A stretch of DNA of 64,000 nt, taken from Nannobrachium achirus. Taxonomy: Eukaryota > Chordata > Actinopteri > Myctophiformes > Myctophidae. This document shows positions 62,995-64,000 of the stretch, piece after piece (the stretch's first letter is position 1; each line of letters opens with the position of its first letter). Below the pieces are notes generated by a model. It made no database searches, was not told the DNA's origin, and saw nothing but the letters and a program-made list of their open reading frames with translations. Location: the NCBI GenBank assembly GCA_963921795.1, contig OY997658.1:51311462-51375461 (forward strand). The letters run 5' to 3'. The translations under genes were made by a program, and so were the position numbers.

Positions 62995-64000
62995 AATGAT
63001 ATGGCAACCAGTAGAAATGCAAGCAGTCTCCCAGCTTCATCAACTGTGCGCCCCAAACGCTCCACGCAGTGCCCCAGATTCCTGGATTAGTACGAAGTTT
63101 CATATCCAGGCCAACGCCGCACACATTATATGCACAGGCACGAAGAGGAAAGAGAGCAGCCCAGTCCTGCTAGAAGCACAGCCGCACTGACAGCAGGGCA
63201 GGGCATGAACAAAGCCATCGTTCAGCAAGTTTTGGAGACAGCCCGTCAACAGAGTGAGACGGCCAGGAAGCAAACAGAACTTTTGGAGTTTGTCCTGCGT
63301 CATTCCCCCCGGTCCTCAGCTCAGTCATCAAGGAGGTCATCACGGCATCAGTCACCTGTTCGCCAACTCAATGACAGATTATGTGAACTATCCATTTCCC
63401 AAGGCCGTATCCCTCAATATTCCCAAACTGAGCACAAATAACGGACCAAATAGTCACCACAGAACTAACCCAGCAGTCCGAAGATGCACATATCCACGCG
63501 CAGCAGTGGAAAACACCGCCTCGCAGCCATGTCACTCAACCCACGCAGTGGAGAATGCCACCGCCTCTCCGGCGAGCCACTCAACCCCCTAATCATGCAC
63601 TTGACTTGAACCTTCAGGCTAACAGTCAGGCGAACGAACATGACTTCGCTTCCCATCTGCGGCCTAGCCAACCTAATGTCCAACAGCAGCCACCCCAGGG
63701 CCAACAGCAGCCAACAGGCTCACCAACGGCTGGATCACCATGCAGTAGTGAACTGTCCTCCTATCCCATCCCACTGCGTGTAGCTTACGCAGCGTTACCT
63801 AACCATAACCAGGCACAAAGGGCTGTTGCTTCACTCCCACAACAGCTTCCAGCACATCAGCCCTCACACCAGTTTGTGTCTTCGCATGCAACTCAGTCCA
63901 CACATCAACCTGTGTCTCAGTTCATGCCGCAGTCCATCCACCAGTCGGCACATCAGCCTCCTTATGGCTCCAACCAGTACCACCAAGGAAACACAACCAG
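62995..64000 (+). pseudogene. retroelement gag-like ORF, broken, runs off the window
   Basis: A frame starting near ATG 63000 gives Ser/Arg-rich sequence but meets a stop near 63090. A 103-codon frame (63130-63441) encodes VQQVLETARQQSETARKQTE, LLEFVLRHSPRSS and VRQLNDRLCELS. A third frame (about 63434-64000, open at the edge) is Gln/His/Pro-rich (QQQPPQGQQQPTGS, YPIPLRVAYAALPNHN). The order suggests one ancestral ORF with frame breaks, like the N-terminal polyprotein of a fish LTR retrotransposon. BEL/Pao or Gypsy cannot be decided because protease/RT lies beyond 64000. Confidence 0.5.

Overview
This window is nuclear DNA from a teleost fish, judged from two intron-containing vertebrate-type genes, long CA/GT/TA/GATA microsatellites, many fish-type hAT and TTAA-flanked non-autonomous transposons, L2-like LINE fragments and tRNA-derived SINEs. 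It holds one 200-base assembly gap (54451-54650). I cannot name the species.

Layout. 1-6341 is repeat-rich 3' flank without a supported gene. 6342-32004 (minus) is acod1 (irg1), the itaconate-producing cis-aconitate decarboxylase, in eight coding exons that join in frame to 525 codons with every catalytic residue I could check. 32005-33195 is a 1.2 kb divergent intergenic stretch. 33196-45463 (plus) is a 13-exon gene whose exons join in frame to 891 codons. It encodes three tandem membrane units of the acetate/succinate transporter family (GPR1/FUN34/YaaH, AceTr) followed by a C-terminal YrdC/Sua5 nucleotide-binding domain. From 45464 on there are only mobile elements: hAT copies, SINE fragments, a decayed PIF/Harbinger element with both its MYB/SANT-like and HARBI1-like genes (48810-52172), a 1.7 kb foldback element, the gap, tandem arrays, and at the right edge a decayed retroelement gag-like ORF running off the window.

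How it may fit together. An itaconate synthase lies head to head with a multi-unit carboxylate-transporter-like protein fused to an acyl-adenylate-forming type of domain. A synthesis-plus-transport (or modification) module for itaconate or a related C4/C5 dicarboxylate is my inference and is the most interesting possibility here.

Second highlight. acod1 has three introns in the region I believe is one terminal exon in mammals. One of them (6555-6998) is exactly a non-autonomous hAT element plus one copy of its 8-bp target duplication, the duplicated AGGT supplying both splice sites. The other two also have exonic sequence duplicated at their ends. This looks like recent intron gain by DNA transposons inside an immune gene.
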